Of a stretch of DNA of 64,000 nucleotides, positions 41,701-52,739 are shown in pieces. The notes under the pieces were generated by a model. The model was not told the DNA's origin. It ran no database searches and saw nothing but the letters and a program-made list of their open reading frames with translations. The position numbers and the translations under genes were made by a program. Position 1 is the stretch's first letter; each line of letters opens with the position of its first letter. Source of the stretch: Rouxiella chamberiensis (GTDB taxonomy: Bacteria; Pseudomonadota; Gammaproteobacteria; Enterobacterales; Enterobacteriaceae); assembly GCF_026967475.1 (NCBI RefSeq), contig NZ_CP114058.1:4092001-4156000 (forward strand). The letters run 5' to 3'.

Positions 41701-42111
41701 ACTGATATCGCGTGAACGGTCCTGCTCCTGACGCAGCTGACGAGCCTCTTCCAGTAACTGGCTGCTGACCTGCAGAATCTGCTGGTCGAGTTCGGTGCTG
41801 GAGAGCGTCTCGTCGACCGGCAGGGGTTTGTCGCTCTGGGCTTTCAACTCCTGACGCAGGCTCTGCGTCAGGCGCGGGAAGTCGTCAATGACCGTCTGAT
41901 ATTGCCCCGAACGGGCCAGCGAGGCACGAGATTCACTCAGCCAGTTGATGGCATTTTGCAGCGACTCGACTATCTGCGCCTGGTTGGCCGACTCCTTGTT
42001 GGCTTCGGCTTGTTTTAATTCCTGCTGGAGCTGGTCTTCTGAAAGCGCGGCGTTGGCGCATAAAGGCAGCGCCAACAGCAAACTCACCAACAGAGAGGGG
42101 ATCAGGCGCAC
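38776..42111 (-). CDS. mscM: Miniconductance mechanosensitive channel MscM
   Basis: Large MscS-family channel (YjeP) that releases solutes on osmotic downshock. 1111 residues, intact: signal MRLIPSLLVSLLLALPLCANA, a long periplasmic coiled-coil part rich in Gln, Leu and Ala (about residues 25-460), many membrane helices (about 480-890), then the MscS pore and beta domain (GVGLGFGLQEIFANFISGLMILFEKPIRIGDTVTI, TRATTIVDWDRKEIIVPNK) and cytoplasmic tail. It lies 40 bp after psd in the same direction and is probably co-transcribed. Confidence 0.96.
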   Translation of the reverse strand: MRLIPSLLVSLLLALPLCANAALSEDQLQQELKQAEANKESANQAQIVESLQNAINWLSESRASLARSGQYQTVIDDFPRLTQSLRQELKAQSDKPLPVDETLSSTELDQQILQVSSQLLEEARQLRQEQDRSRDISDSLSQLPQQQSEARNALADVDQRLQSFSNNNSALAQAKLKALQAESTARKARVDELELAQLSASNRQELSRIRAELYKTRHDRLDEQLQTLRNNLNSQRQKEAETALEKTEQLAEQSGEQPKSITEQLQANRELSLALNQQAQRMDLISSQQRQAAAQTLQVRQALSTIREQAQWLDASPLLGETLRAQVAKLPEMPKPQQLDSEMGQLRVQRLHYEDLLGKQQQYRQGRQDDGQPLSTAQQRILQAQLRTQADLLNSLLSGCDSQILELTKLKVANTQLVDALKDITDAAHRYLFWVADVSPLSFNYPLQTMHDLNRLLSLDTLSQLGKASVMMVTSKETLMPLFGALILVIVSVSSRRHYYNFLDRASSRVGKVTQDHFSLTARTVFWSILVALPLPVLWAALGYGLQSAWPFPIAVAIGDGVTATLPVLWLFMISHYLAHPKGLFITHFNWPQRRVSRALRYYQLSIWLIVPLIMALITFDNLNDREFSNTLGRLCFIVLCVLLSLVTQSLKRAGIPLYLDKQGNGENMLNSTLWWMMLSAPLIAAFASMLGYLATSQALLARLETSLAIWFLLLVVYHIIRRWMLIQRRKIAFERAKQRRAEIISQRVRGEEESTLASSNEGAVEIEEPVVDLDVISSQSLRLVRSLLAMVALVSVIFLWSEIHSAFSFLENIKLWDVSSTTQGVESMQPITLGHVLIAILVLIITTQLVRNLPALLELALLQHLDLTPGTGYAALTITKYAVLLIGGLTGFSMLGIEWGKLQWLVAAMGVGLGFGLQEIFANFISGLMILFEKPIRIGDTVTIRNLTGSVTKINTRATTIVDWDRKEIIVPNKAFITEQFINWSLSDSVTRVVLSVPAPIDANSEEVTSILTQAARKCSLVLDTPAPEAYLVDLQQGIQIFELRMHAAEMAHRMPLRHEIHQLILAGFREHGITLPFPPFQVRMETMNRAQNGNSATLSSGGPRNTGDL

Positions 42112-42151
42112 TGACTTATTCCTTTCAAATAACTAAAAAACAGCGTTTGTC

Positions 42152-43057
42152 TTAAACAACCACGTCTGGGGTAACGGGTTCGGCTCGGGGCAAACGAACG
42201 GCTTCGGCAAAGGGTTCGCCCATGCGGGTGACAGTGCCGTTTTTCAGCTGCGGCATAAAAGTCACCTGATTGGCGGCAAACAGGTTGATAACGGTGGAAC
42301 CCAGCTTGAAGCGGCCCATCTCCTGACCTTTTTCCAGTGCGATCGCGCCTTCCGTACCGGCTGCCGGATAGGTCCAGCGCTTGATGATGCCTTCGCGCGG
42401 CGGCGTAATCTGGCCTGCCCAGACGGTTTCGATGCTGCCGACGATGGTCGCGCCGACCAGAATCTGCACCATCGGGCCGAATTCGGTATCGAAGACGCAG
42501 ATAACGCGCTCGTTGCGGGCAAACAGGTTGGGCACGTTGGCTGCCGTCAGCGGGTTTACGGAGAACAGGTCGCCGGGCACGTAGGTCATTTCACGCAGCA
42601 CGCCGTCGCACGGCATATGCACGCGGTGATAATCACGCGGGGCCAGGTAGGTCGTGGCAAACAGGCCTTCGCGGAACTGTTCTGCCAACTGATAGTTACC
42701 CGCCAGCAGCGCTTCGAGCGAGTAGAAATGGCCTTTCGCCTGGAACAGATTGTTGTCGACAATCGCCCCGAGCTGGCTGATGGCGCCGTCGGCCGGCAGA
42801 CACAGCATGTCCAGACCGCTGACCACCGGACGCGCACCGGCACGCAGCGGGCGCACGAAGAAATCGTTGAAGGTCGGGTAGGCGGAGAATTTAGGGTCTA
42901 GCGCTTCTTTCATGTCGACTTTGTAGTAGCTGGCGAAGGCTTTGATAACCCACTGGGTCAGCGTGGCGGCGCGGCGTTCGGCACCCCAGCCTGCCAGACG
43001 GGTCAGGCCTTGTTTCGGCAGCAGGTATTGAAGTTTTATTTTGATTTTGTCTAACAC
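42152..43057 (-). CDS. psd: Phosphatidylserine decarboxylase proenzyme
   Basis: Makes phosphatidylethanolamine from phosphatidylserine at the inner membrane; self-cleaves to form a pyruvoyl cofactor. 301 residues, with the cleavage site Gly253-Ser254 in [10 protein letters not shown] and the conserved [20 protein letters not shown] and [14 protein letters not shown]. The C-terminal tail after VTPD is shorter than in E. coli (322 residues). GTG 43057 follows GAGGG by 6 bases. Upstream member of psd-mscM. Confidence 0.97.
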   Translation of the reverse strand: MLDKIKIKLQYLLPKQGLTRLAGWGAERRAATLTQWVIKAFASYYKVDMKEALDPKFSAYPTFNDFFVRPLRAGARPVVSGLDMLCLPADGAISQLGAIVDNNLFQAKGHFYSLEALLAGNYQLAEQFREGLFATTYLAPRDYHRVHMPCDGVLREMTYVPGDLFSVNPLTAANVPNLFARNERVICVFDTEFGPMVQILVGATIVGSIETVWAGQITPPREGIIKRWTYPAAGTEGAIALEKGQEMGRFKLGSTVINLFAANQVTFMPQLKNGTVTRMGEPFAEAVRLPRAEPVTPDVVV

Positions 43058-43205
43058 GGATTACCCTCTCGAAAATGGAGACCCGGTATCATTCCTGCTG
43101 TAACGCGAAATGGCCGGGATCTCTGCCGCAAAGGGCGGCAGAAACAATAATGAAAACGAGCAGCAAAAAGCGGCCCGAAGATTTTAAAGGAACTGACGGC
43201 AATTA

Positions 43206-44243
43206 TCAGAGGCTGTCGAAGTTTTTACGCGTTTTTACATCGACCATGCTCTCGAGGATGCGATGATAGTTGTCAAAACGCTCCTCGGCGATTTCGCCCT
43301 TGTCTACCGCTTCGCGAATGGCACAGCCGGGATCGCTGCCGTGTTTGCAGTCGCGGAACTTGCAGTAGCCGAGATACGGACGAAACTCGACAAAGCCTTG
43401 CGTGATCTGCTCGGCGGCCAGATGCCAAAGACCGAATTCGCGCACGCCCGGGGAGTCGATGACGTCGCCGCCGTGCTGGAAGTGGTACAAACGCGCCGCC
43501 GTGGTGGTGTGCTGACCCAGACCGGAGTTGTCGGAGACATCGTTCACCAGAATCTGTTTCTCTTCCGGCGGCAGCAGGGCGTTGAGCAGGCTGGATTTAC
43601 CCACGCCAGACTGACCCGCAAAGATGCTGATGCGCCCGGTCAGCGCGGCGATGAACTCTTCCATGCCTTCGCCGGTATAGCTTGAGACTTCCAGTACGCG
43701 GTAATTGATATGGCGGTAGATATCCATCATCTGCGCGACAAATTTGCGGCTTTCGTCGTCCAGCAGGTCAATCTTGTTCAGCACGATAAGCGGCTCGACC
43801 TCGACCGTTTCACAGGCTACCAGATAGCGGTCGATGATATTGAGAGACAGCTCGGGAAGAATGGCAGAGACGATCACGATTTGATCGATGTTGGCGGCGA
43901 TAGGTTTTACGCCGTCGTAGAAATCGGGGCGCGTCAGTACCGACGTGCGTTCATGCACGGCTTCAACGATACCCTTGACGCTGGCGTTTTCGCCGGAGCG
44001 CCACACGACGCGGTCTCCGGTCACCAGCGAACGGATGGTCCGACGGATGTTGCAGCGATGCTGGCTGCCGTCGGTAGCTTCAACGTCAGCGTGCATCCCG
44101 AAACGGCTGATCACGATACCTTCCTGTGGTTCGCCGTGCAGGGAGTCGTCCAGCTCTTTCCGCTTGTCCGTCTTGGTCAGACGACGTTCGTGGTTGGCGT
44201 TAACGCGACGTTGTTGCCCTTTTGACAGTTTTATCTTAGTCAC
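43206..44243 (-). CDS. rsgA: Ribosome small subunit-dependent GTPase RsgA
   Basis: Circularly permuted GTPase for late 30S assembly. 345 residues, intact: OB-fold N-terminus, then G motifs in permuted order (NKIDLL, later [11 protein letters not shown], later DSPG) and a zinc knuckle [17 protein letters not shown] 44243 has GAGG 4 bases upstream. Divergent from orn, upstream of psd (148 bp). Confidence 0.97.
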   Translation of the reverse strand: MTKIKLSKGQQRRVNANHERRLTKTDKRKELDDSLHGEPQEGIVISRFGMHADVEATDGSQHRCNIRRTIRSLVTGDRVVWRSGENASVKGIVEAVHERTSVLTRPDFYDGVKPIAANIDQIVIVSAILPELSLNIIDRYLVACETVEVEPLIVLNKIDLLDDESRKFVAQMMDIYRHINYRVLEVSSYTGEGMEEFIAALTGRISIFAGQSGVGKSSLLNALLPPEEKQILVNDVSDNSGLGQHTTTAARLYHFQHGGDVIDSPGVREFGLWHLAAEQITQGFVEFRPYLGYCKFRDCKHGSDPGCAIREAVDKGEIAEERFDNYHRILESMVDVKTRKNFDSL

Positions 44244-44351
44244 TGCGCCTCACTTGACTGGCTTTAATCGCTCGTTGCGACCAAAACGACTATGATACCA
44301 GCTATTTCGTATTAATTAACCGTTGTGGGACTTTTCATAACTGGAGCCTGT

Positions 44352-44897
44352 ATGTCTGTAAGTGATAACAACCTCATCTGGATCGATCTGGAAATGACCG
44401 GCCTCAATCCCGAGCGCGACCGAATCATTGAAATCGCTACCTTAGTTACCGACGCCAATCTGAACATTCTGGCGGAAGGGCCGGTCATGGCGGTGCATCA
44501 GTCCGATGCGCAGCTGGCGCTGATGGACGACTGGAATGTAAACACGCACACCGGAAGCGGGCTGGTGGACCGCGTCAAGGCCAGTATGCTCGATGAAAAC
44601 GCCGCGCAGCAGAAAACCCTCGAGTTCCTGAAAAAGTGGGTACCGGCAGGCAAATCGCCCATCTGTGGTAACAGCATTGGGCAGGATCGCCGTTTTCTGT
44701 TTAAGTATATGCCGGAGCTGGAAGCCTACTTCCACTATCGCTATCTGGATGTCAGTACGCTGAAAGAACTGGCTCGCCGCTGGAAACCCGAAGTGCTCGA
44801 CGGCTTTACCAAGCAGGGCACACATCAGGCCATGGATGACATTCGCGAGTCGGTGGCCGAATTAGCCTATTACCGCGAACATTTTATTAAATTGTGA
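44352..44897 (+). CDS. orn: Oligoribonuclease
   Basis: DnaQ-type (DEDDh) 3'-5' exonuclease that degrades 2-5 nt RNAs including pGpG; essential in E. coli. 181 residues, intact. Asp12 and Glu14 in [27 protein letters not shown] and the [10 protein letters not shown] motif carry the metal ligands and catalytic His. GGAG is 5 bases before ATG 44352, deciding against the longer frame from 44325. Confidence 0.97.
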   Translation: MSVSDNNLIWIDLEMTGLNPERDRIIEIATLVTDANLNILAEGPVMAVHQSDAQLALMDDWNVNTHTGSGLVDRVKASMLDENAAQQKTLEFLKKWVPAGKSPICGNSIGQDRRFLFKYMPELEAYFHYRYLDVSTLKELARRWKPEVLDGFTKQGTHQAMDDIRESVAELAYYREHFIKL

Positions 44898-45043
44898 TGT
44901 CGGGCTAAAATATTTCAGGCGGTGAAATCGGGCGGCAAACGCCCCTTTTTGCCGTCGGATTGCTGGTTAAATGTGCGCTTTGCTCTTTTAATCGGCACTT
45001 GAACGAAATATTGAATAAAAACGGTTTTTTTGTGAAAGGGGGC

Positions 45044-45071
45044 TTGCGGCGTTAAAGATTTCTCGTATAAT
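45044..45071 (+). promoter_or_regulatory. Sigma-70 promoter of the glyVXY tRNA operon
   Basis: TTGCGG and a perfect TATAAT separated by 16 bp, followed by the G/C discriminator GCGCACCCC typical of stringently controlled stable-RNA promoters. The first tRNA begins about 54 bp after the -10 element. Confidence 0.82.
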
Positions 45072-45124
45072 GCGCACCCCGTACCGATGAAGAATTCGTT
45101 TAGATGATTTCGTCGATATGCAGA

Positions 45125-45200
<76 letters not shown>

Positions 45201-45247
45201 AATTTAGTACAGGTTTTACAGTAAGTTATAAAGCACCACCATGCGAC

Positions 45248-45323
<76 letters not shown>

Positions 45324-45422
45324 AACTTTTCAAATGTTGTATTTGTCGTAGAGCAAGTGACTCTTCATACGAAGAGGGCTTACGAAACGAATTTACAACC
45401 GCAGCAAGATTTACACCTCTTT

Positions 45423-45498
<76 letters not shown>

Positions 45499-45565
45499 AA
45501 TTTTATCTTCCAAACACAACGCCAGTCACCACGCGCTTTGCGTGTCATTTTCGTCGTTTTTTCCT

Positions 45566-45839
45566 CGTGGAAAACATGGCCTGAATTATTTTTGTGAACA
45601 GAGTTATCCACAGATTCTGTACAAATTCTGCACTGCTTTTTATTTGATCAGCCAATATTGTTAAAAAATAACTCTTTGAATTTTAACAAATAATTAAAAA
45701 CTGAAAACGCTATAGCGATCTCTTGCTCTTTTTTTGCAGTTGATCGGCAAAGCCTTTTTATTTTTATGCACAGAAGCATATTTTCAGGGATGACCAAAAT
45801 TCCCCTTTTCAGGCGTCGCGCGGCAAACCTTTTTCCACA
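45566..45839. other. datA: Candidate datA-like DnaA-titration locus
   Basis: A mainly gene-free AT-rich interval between glyY and queG with two exact DnaA boxes of the form TTWTNCACA: TTATCCACA at 45604-45612 and TTATGCACA at 45764-45772. A third, TTTTCCACA at 45831-45839, is inside the 3' end of queG, and a one-mismatch reverse box CGTGGAAAA is at 45566-45574. Between the two main boxes, TAACAA-ATAA-TTA (45684-45696) differs from the IHF consensus WATCAANNNNTTR at one position. In E. coli the datA locus, which binds DnaA with IHF and promotes hydrolysis of DnaA-ATP, lies next to the glyVXY genes. Position and boxes agree; function is inferred. Confidence 0.6.
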
Positions 45840-46967
45840 GCCCGAATCAGCCTTTTCTTCTGTGAAGACTGCACTTCAATCTGATGTTCACTTCTTCTGA
45901 CTAGCTGTTGTGCTATTGACCACTCAATATGCTCGTCCAACATACTGTTTTCTCCTTTTCGGCTCTCGAGTGCCAGCACGATATTTTCGTGATAGGGCGC
46001 ATTGCCGAGTGCTACGGAGATATTGCGCAGCCAGCGCAGATGGCCGATACGGCGGATAGGCGAAACCTTCGGTGATGCGCAGAAACTTCTCTTCCTTCCA
46101 GCCAAACAATTCAATGAGTTCGGGAGCATGCAAGGCGGCGCGCGGGCTGAAATCGTCTTCGTCCGTCAGCTGTGAATAACGGTTCCACGGGCAGATAAGC
46201 TGACAGTCGTCGCAGCCATAGATACGGTTGCCCATCAGCGGGCGAAACTCTTCGGGAATGGCGCCTTCAAGCTCGATGGTCAGATAGGAAATACAGCGAC
46301 GGGCATCAACCTGATAGGGCGCAACGATCGCGCCGGTCGGGCAGGTGGTGATACAGGCGACACAGCGGCCACACTGTTCTTCCTGCGGTTTGTCGACCGG
46401 CAGGGGCAAATCGATCAGGAGTTCACCCAGGAAAAACCAGGAGCCGGATTCGCGGTTGAGAATTAGTGAGTGCTTACCAACCCAGCCAAGACCGGCTTTC
46501 TCGGCCAGTGGCCGTTCCATGATAGGCGCAGAATCCACAAAGGGCCGAAAGCTGAGCGCCGAATCCGGCTGTGACGCGGTACAGAAATCCTGAATCATGT
46601 CGCCCAGTTTTTTCAGCCGCTGACGCAGAACCTTGTGGTAGTCGCGTCCCAGGGCATAACGGCTGACATAGCCTAGTGTCGGGTTGTTCAGGGTCTTGGC
46701 GAACGCGGCTTTGGCGGGCAAATAGTTCATGCGCACGCTGATTACCCGCAGTGTGCCGGGCAGCAACTCATGCGGACGCGCACGCATCATGCCGTGACGC
46801 GCCATCCAGTCCATCTCTCCATGATATTGTTTATCAAGCCATGCCTGAAGTTTCGGCTCTTCGGCAGACAGGTCGGTATCACAGATGCCAACTTGCTGGA
46901 AACCTAGCGACTGGCCCCATTGCTTGATATGTTGGGCTAATTGATCGAGATCGAGGAGGTGCGTCAT
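45809..46967 (-). CDS. queG: Epoxyqueuosine reductase QueG, frame broken by one extra base
   Basis: Cobalamin and iron-sulfur reductase for the last step of queuosine synthesis in tRNA. Ferredoxin-like clusters are seen in CGRCVACITTCPTGA and CDDCQLICPWNR. The frame is normal to KEEKFLRITEG, then an extra T (three A at 46063-46065 on the plus strand) shifts it; in the other frame SPIRRIGHLRWLRNISVALGNAPYHENIVLALESRK and the C-terminus EKGLPRDA follow. Corrected length is 385 residues (E. coli 379). The ATG at 46967 shares the palindrome CATG with the divergent nnr start. Confidence 0.92.
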
Positions 46968-48479
46968 GACTAACCAGATTGAAAAAAGAACCCGACAAGT
47001 TTACCATATTCTGTCTACTCTGCGGACTGGTTAAGAGAGGCCGAAGCACAGGCCGCGCGTGACACCGGTCTTTCGCTGTTTACCCTGATGCAGCGCGCCG
47101 CGGCGGCGGCCTTTCGTCATGCCCGCGTCACCTTTGCGCAGGCGACGGACTGGCTGATACTGTGCGGGCATGGCAATAACGGCGGTGACGGCTATGAGCT
47201 GGCTCGCCTGGCCAAAAACGCCGGTCTGAACGTTACGCTGCTGGCCGTAGGCAGCGACAAACCCCTGCCTGCCGAGGCCGAAAAAGCGCGCAAAGGCTGG
47301 CTGGATGCAGGCGGGAAGATAGGCAATGCCGACGCGCGCTGGCCTGAGAAAATCGACTTGATAGTCGACGGGCTGCTGGGGACCGGGCTGAGTTCCGCGC
47401 CCCGCGAGCCGGTCGCCCGTCTTATCAGGGCAATAAACCATCATGATGCGCCCGTCCTGTCTCTGGATATTCCTTCGGGCCTTGCCGCGCAAACCGGCAC
47501 CGTCGCGGGCGATGCGGTACATGCTGCGCTAACCGTCTCTTTTATCGCCCTGAAACCCGGCTTGCTGACCGGACAGGCGCGCGACTATGTCGGCACACTC
47601 TCTTGCGATGCGCTGGGGCTGGAAAGCTGGCTCAGCGGCCATCGTCCCCTGTTGCAACGGCTTGACGCGAGCCTGCTTGCGCGCTGGCTCAAGCCGCGTC
47701 GTCCCTGCTCTCACAAGGGCGAACATGGGCATCTTCTGTTGATAGGGGGCGATGTCGGTTTCGCCGGTGCGATTCGTATGGCTTCGGAATCCGCGCTGCG
47801 CACGGGCGCAGGTATGGTGCGAGTACTTACTCACAAGCAGCACATCGGGCCTCTGCTTACCGCTCGCCCCGAGCTGATGGTGCAGGAGCTTGATGAAGAC
47901 GCCTTGAAATCCGCGCTCGACTGGGCCAGCACGGTAGTCATCGGGCCGGGACTGGGTCAGAACGCATGGGGGCAGGCGGCATATCGGCTGGTTGCCGAAA
48001 GTGAAAAACCTGCGCTGTGGGACGCCGATGCGCTAAACATGCTGGCAAAAGCCCCTGATAAACGGCAAAATCGCGTCTTGACGCCACATCCGGGCGAAGC
48101 CGCGCGTTTACTCGGCTGCTCGGTGAAAGACATTGAAAGCGATCGCCTCGCCGCGTTGAAGCAGCTGACGCAGCGCTACGGCGGCGTGGTGGTATTGAAG
48201 GGCGCGGGCACGCTGATTGGTTCGCAGGAAGGGCACATCGCGCTCGCCGATGTCGGCAATGCGGGCATGGCCTCCGGCGGCATGGGTGATATCCTGTCCG
48301 GCGTGATTGGCGCGCTGCTTGCGCAGAAGTTATCTTGTTATGATGCGGCCTGTGCCGGTGCCGTGGTCCATGGCGCGGCGGCGGACGTCATCGCCGAACG
48401 CCGAGGCACGCGCGGCATGCTGCCCACCGATTTATTACACTGGATAACCCCGTTGGTTAATCCCGAGCTGGAAAAATAG
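46966..48479 (+). CDS. nnr: Bifunctional NAD(P)H-hydrate repair enzyme Nnr, frame broken by one missing base
   Basis: Epimerase plus ADP-dependent dehydratase that repairs hydrated NAD(P)H. The frame from ATG 46966 reads MTNQIEK and then derails: six A at 46982-46987 should be seven, giving [27 protein letters not shown]. Then come the epimerase domain ([18 protein letters not shown]) and the dehydratase ([50 protein letters not shown]). Corrected length is 504 residues (E. coli 515). GGAGG is 6 bases before the start, which overlaps the start of queG on the other strand. Confidence 0.92.
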
Positions 48480-48489
48480 AAACGACCCC

Positions 48490-48957
48490 ATGAATCAACT
48501 GACACTACCTCTGCCCGATGAAGCCTCGACCCTCAAACTGGGGGCAGATCTAGCCACCGCCTGTACGGGGGCGACCGTCATTCATCTTTTTGGCGATCTG
48601 GGTGCCGGCAAAACCACGTTCAGCCGCGGTTTCCTGCAGGCGCGTGGGCATAAAGGCAACGTCAAAAGCCCGACTTATACGCTGGTCGAGCCTTATCAGC
48701 TTCATCCGATGGCGGTCTATCATTTCGACCTGTATCGTCTCGCCGACCCCGAGGAGCTGGAGTTCATGGGCATTCGTGACTATTTTACAGAGGACGCTAT
48801 CTGTCTGGTCGAATGGCCTCAGCAAGGAACGGGTGTTCTCCCCGATCCTGATCTTGAACTGACGCTCGATTATCGGGAAGACGGGCGACTGGCCACCCTC
48901 AAGGCCGTTTCCGAGGCAGGTAACCGTTTACTGCAGGTGCTACAAAAGCAAGGATAA
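48490..48957 (+). CDS. tsaE: tRNA threonylcarbamoyladenosine ATPase TsaE
   Basis: P-loop ATPase partner of TsaB and TsaD in t6A37 synthesis. 155 residues, intact, with Walker [49 protein letters not shown] and [15 protein letters not shown]. It begins 10 bp after nnr and ends 7 bp before amiB; the block nnr-tsaE-amiB-mutL-miaA-hfq-hflXKC runs in one direction. Confidence 0.97.
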   Translation: MNQLTLPLPDEASTLKLGADLATACTGATVIHLFGDLGAGKTTFSRGFLQARGHKGNVKSPTYTLVEPYQLHPMAVYHFDLYRLADPEELEFMGIRDYFTEDAICLVEWPQQGTGVLPDPDLELTLDYREDGRLATLKAVSEAGNRLLQVLQKQG

Positions 48958-48964
48958 TGCTGTA

Positions 48965-50734
48965 ATGATTCAATGCGTTAACAGAGTTTGGAAAAAGGTT
49001 GCAGCTGCCTTGGTGGTGACTGTAACACTGATGATACCGGCAACCATGGTGCCTGCCTTTGCCGCAGGGATGAAAAATATCAACGTTTCCAACGGGAGTA
49101 CGCAATCCACTGTCACCATCGATTTCGATGGCAAGCCCGACTATTCGTTCTTTCCGCTGCACAGTCCCGAGCGGGTGGTTATCGATATCAAGCAGAATGG
49201 CATCATGCGCGGCCTGCCGCTTAATTTCAGCGGTCAGAATCTGGTTCGCCGCGTGCGTTCAAGCACGCCAGCCGATGCGAAAACCCAGCGTCTGGTGTTT
49301 GAACTGACGCAGAAAGTCAGAACCAACGCGCAGGTGCAGCAAAACGGCAGCCAGTACACGGTGGTGTTTACGCTTAATGCCGCGGCGCAGCGCACTCTGT
49401 CTTCGCCGATGATTTCCAGCGTGCAGTCCGCCAGTCGTCCGGTGCCGGCGCAACCTCGGCGCGCCAATCCGTTTGACGGCGACAAAACGCCTGTCGCGAC
49501 TACCGCGCCCGTTCCCGCCGCCGCGTTAACCCCGCGCACCAGCGGTAACGATGCCGATAATCAGGTGATTGTGGCGATTGACGCCGGTCACGGTGGGCAA
49601 GACCCCGGCGCGCAGGGTGCCGGCGGGCTAAAAGAGAAAAACGTTACCATTGCCATCGCCCGCAAGCTTCAGGCGGAGATGGCGCGTGATCCGATGTTCA
49701 AACCCGTGCTGACCCGCGACGGCGACTACTTTATCTCCGTGATGGGCCGCTCGGACGTCGCGCGCAAGAAGGGCGCCAATCTGCTGGTGTCCATTCACGC
49801 GGATGCCGCGCCGAACCGCAGCGCCAGTGGCGCGTCCGTGTGGGTGCTGTCGAATCGTCGCGCCAACAGCGAGATGGGTAACTGGCTGGAGCAGCACGAG
49901 AAACAGTCCGAGTTGCTCGGCGGAGCCGGTGACATGCTGGCAAACACCGCCTCGGACCCGTATCTCAGTCAGGCGGTACTGGATTTACAGTTTGGTCATT
50001 CGCAGCGCGTAGGTTACGACGTCGCGACGAAAGTGCTCCAGCAGTTGCGCCACGTCGGTGCGCTGCATAAAAGCAAGCCTGAACATGCCAGCCTCGGCGT
50101 ATTGCGTTCACCGGATATCCCGTCGCTGCTGGTTGAAACCGGCTTTATCAGTAATCCTAGTGGGGAGCGGCTGCTTGGAAGCAGCGCGTATCAGGATAAA
50201 ATTGCACACGCCATCTATGAAGGCCTGCGCAGTTATTTCCTGGCGCATCCGTTACAATCCGGCCCAAAGGTCGAAAACCGACCGTTGCTGTCCAGCGCAA
50301 CGGCGGTTAACTCCTCACCTCCGGCCAGCGCCTCTCTGAGCCAGCCCGGCCCGATTGAAACCACGGCGGCGCTGGGCGGCGCGACGCAGATTCACCAGGT
50401 TAAACGCGGTGAAACGCTGACCGGCATTGCCGCGCACTATGGCACCACGCCTGCCGCGCTGCATGACCTTAACAAGCTGAAGAAAGACGGCGTGTGGGTC
50501 GGACAGCGACTGAAAGTGCCTGCGGGCACCTCGGCGGTGTCGAGAAACACGACCGCCAGAGTCAGCGTGGCGCAGGGATCAAAAAGGAAGGCGCGGCATA
50601 AAGTGGTGGGCGGCGATACGCTGTCGGCAATTGCCTCGCATTATGGCGTGAGCATGAGCGATATTCGTACCGCCAACCACATGAAATCCGGTGACGTGCA
50701 GCTTGGTCAGACGCTGACCATTCCGCAATCCTGA
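48965..50734 (+). CDS. amiB: N-acetylmuramoyl-L-alanine amidase AmiB, two LysM domains
   Basis: Periplasmic zinc amidase that splits septal peptidoglycan. 589 residues against 445 in E. coli. A signal peptide ending PAFAAG is followed by an AMIN domain (about 38-150), a linker, the Amidase_3 domain ([60 protein letters not shown]), and two LysM repeats ([25 protein letters not shown] and [25 protein letters not shown]). The extra length is the second LysM and linker. AAGGA lies about 10 bases before ATG 48965. Confidence 0.95.
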   Translation: MIQCVNRVWKKVAAALVVTVTLMIPATMVPAFAAGMKNINVSNGSTQSTVTIDFDGKPDYSFFPLHSPERVVIDIKQNGIMRGLPLNFSGQNLVRRVRSSTPADAKTQRLVFELTQKVRTNAQVQQNGSQYTVVFTLNAAAQRTLSSPMISSVQSASRPVPAQPRRANPFDGDKTPVATTAPVPAAALTPRTSGNDADNQVIVAIDAGHGGQDPGAQGAGGLKEKNVTIAIARKLQAEMARDPMFKPVLTRDGDYFISVMGRSDVARKKGANLLVSIHADAAPNRSASGASVWVLSNRRANSEMGNWLEQHEKQSELLGGAGDMLANTASDPYLSQAVLDLQFGHSQRVGYDVATKVLQQLRHVGALHKSKPEHASLGVLRSPDIPSLLVETGFISNPSGERLLGSSAYQDKIAHAIYEGLRSYFLAHPLQSGPKVENRPLLSSATAVNSSPPASASLSQPGPIETTAALGGATQIHQVKRGETLTGIAAHYGTTPAALHDLNKLKKDGVWVGQRLKVPAGTSAVSRNTTARVSVAQGSKRKARHKVVGGDTLSAIASHYGVSMSDIRTANHMKSGDVQLGQTLTIPQS

Positions 50735-50774
50735 CCGGACGTTGAAATCCTCTTTTCTGGTTAACAGGAGCGCT

Positions 50775-52739
50775 ATGCCGATTCGGGTACTGCCACCGCA
50801 GCTGGCAAATCAGATAGCCGCAGGCGAGGTTGTCGAACGGCCCGCGTCGGTGGTTAAAGAGCTGGTCGAAAACAGTCTTGACGCGGGCGCGACGCGAATC
50901 GATATCGATATCGATCGTGGCGGGGCCAAGCTTATCCGTATCCGTGATAACGGCTGCGGCATCGGCAAAGACGAACTGGCGCTGGCGCTGGCGCGTCATG
51001 CTACCAGCAAAATCAGCTCGCTCGATGATCTGGAAGCCATTCTCAGCCTCGGCTTTCGCGGCGAGGCGCTGGCGAGTATCAGCTCGGTTTCGCGCCTGAT
51101 GCTGACATCGCGTACGGCCGCGCAAGACGAAGCCTGGCAGGCGTATGCCGAAGGGCGTGATATGGCGGTCACGGTGAAACCGGCCGCGCATCCGCAGGGA
51201 TCCACGGTCGAAGTGCTGGACTTGTTTTACAACACGCCTGCGCGCCGCAAATTCATGCGCACCGAAAAAACCGAATTTACACACATCGACGAAGTCGTGC
51301 GCCGCATTGCGCTGGCCCGTTTCGACGTGGCTATCAATCTTAGCCACAACGGCAAACTGGTACGGCAATATCGCGCGGTGAAAGACCCGGCGCAGAATTC
51401 GCGTCGGCTTGCCAGCATTTGCAGCACCACGTTTGTCGAGCACGCGCTCGAAGTCGAATGGAGTCACGGTGATCTCGCGATTCGTGGCTGGGTGGCCGAC
51501 CCTGCCGGGTCGCGCACGCTGACCGACATGCAGTATTGCTACGTGAATAACCGCATGATGAAAGATCGCCTGATTAACCACGCGATCCGCCAGGCGTATC
51601 AGGATCAGCTCAAAGACGATCAACAGCCCGCCTACGTGCTGTATCTGGATGTCGATCCGCATCAGGTGGATGTCAACGTGCATCCGGCCAAGCACGAGGT
51701 GCGCTTTCATCAATCACGTCTGGTGCATGATTTTATCTATCAGGCGGTGGTGTCGGTGTTGCAGCAGGCGGGCAATCCGGTGCTCGACAGCGCGCCCGTC
51801 GAAGAAGAAACGCCACGCTGGCAGCCCGAAAATCGGCAGGCGGCGGGCGGTAACCACTTCTCGCGTCCGTCCGAGGCGGCCAGACCCGCCGCGCCACGTA
51901 CGCAATCTGCGCCGACCACTTCGACGTCTTCTTCTTCCGCGCCGTCCGAAAGAAAAGCCATTTTCCCCGAAACTTCGCGTTCGGCGCATCTTCGCGAACC
52001 GACCCAGCGTTTTACCGAAGGGAATCCGTACAGCAAACCGCAGGGCGAACTGTATCAGCGTCTGCTGAAGGCCGAAGACAGCCCGGCGTATCCGCCGAAA
52101 AACCTTGGCGAGCAGCCCGTCCACGCGGCGAATGCTGCGGCGAAATCCGCTTCCGTGGAGCAGCAGGATGCCCTCGAAGGACACAGCCAGAGTTTCGGCC
52201 GCGTGCTGACGGTGTGCGCACCCAGTTATGCACTGCTCGAGCGTGGACAAAAACTGGTGCTGTTATCGCTGCCCATCGCCGAAAGATGGTTGAAAACGGC
52301 CCAGTTAACCCCCACTTCCGAAGGGTTGCGTCCGCAGCCGCTGCTGATCCCGGTGAAATTGAACTTGAGTAAAGAGGAACGTGCCGCCTTTACACAACAT
52401 CAAGCGCTTTTACAGCATTTCGGGATAGAAATGCTGATGGAGCACCAGCGTGGGACCTTGCGCACGGTACCTTTACCATTACGCCAACAAAATTTACAAA
52501 AGTTGATACCCGACCTGTTAGGCTATATTGCGGTTCTGCAGGAGGTCACTCCTGATGCGGTAGCTATGTGGTTTGCCCGCAATATCGGCAGCGAGCACGA
52601 AGTCTGGACGGTTTCACAAGCAATACAATTACTCACGGACGTCGAGCGACTCTGCCCTCAGCTGGTCAGGTCACCGCCTTCCGGACTCTTGCAACCTGTT
52701 GATTTACAGCCGACATTGGCGGCTTTTAAGCATGACTGA
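50775..52739 (+). CDS. mutL: DNA mismatch repair protein MutL
   Basis: GHKL ATPase linking MutS to MutH and UvrD. 654 residues, intact. ATP-binding motifs [19 protein letters not shown] and [12 protein letters not shown] are in the N-terminal 110 residues; a low-complexity linker rich in Pro, Ser and Ala (about 345-410) joins the C-terminal dimerisation domain. ATG 50775 has AGGAG 4 bases upstream and aligns with [20 protein letters not shown]; the longer frame from 50742 is rejected. The stop overlaps miaA by 8 nt. Confidence 0.97.
   Translation: MPIRVLPPQLANQIAAGEVVERPASVVKELVENSLDAGATRIDIDIDRGGAKLIRIRDNGCGIGKDELALALARHATSKISSLDDLEAILSLGFRGEALASISSVSRLMLTSRTAAQDEAWQAYAEGRDMAVTVKPAAHPQGSTVEVLDLFYNTPARRKFMRTEKTEFTHIDEVVRRIALARFDVAINLSHNGKLVRQYRAVKDPAQNSRRLASICSTTFVEHALEVEWSHGDLAIRGWVADPAGSRTLTDMQYCYVNNRMMKDRLINHAIRQAYQDQLKDDQQPAYVLYLDVDPHQVDVNVHPAKHEVRFHQSRLVHDFIYQAVVSVLQQAGNPVLDSAPVEEETPRWQPENRQAAGGNHFSRPSEAARPAAPRTQSAPTTSTSSSSAPSERKAIFPETSRSAHLREPTQRFTEGNPYSKPQGELYQRLLKAEDSPAYPPKNLGEQPVHAANAAAKSASVEQQDALEGHSQSFGRVLTVCAPSYALLERGQKLVLLSLPIAERWLKTAQLTPTSEGLRPQPLLIPVKLNLSKEERAAFTQHQALLQHFGIEMLMEHQRGTLRTVPLPLRQQNLQKLIPDLLGYIAVLQEVTPDAVAMWFARNIGSEHEVWTVSQAIQLLTDVERLCPQLVRSPPSGLLQPVDLQPTLAAFKHD

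Noticed and set aside
40348..41715. Long open frames antisense to mscM, and similar ones opposite acs, entF, hflK and queG
   Set aside because: They follow the codon pattern of the GC-rich real gene in another frame, lack ribosome sites and encode low-complexity Arg/His/Gln-rich products.
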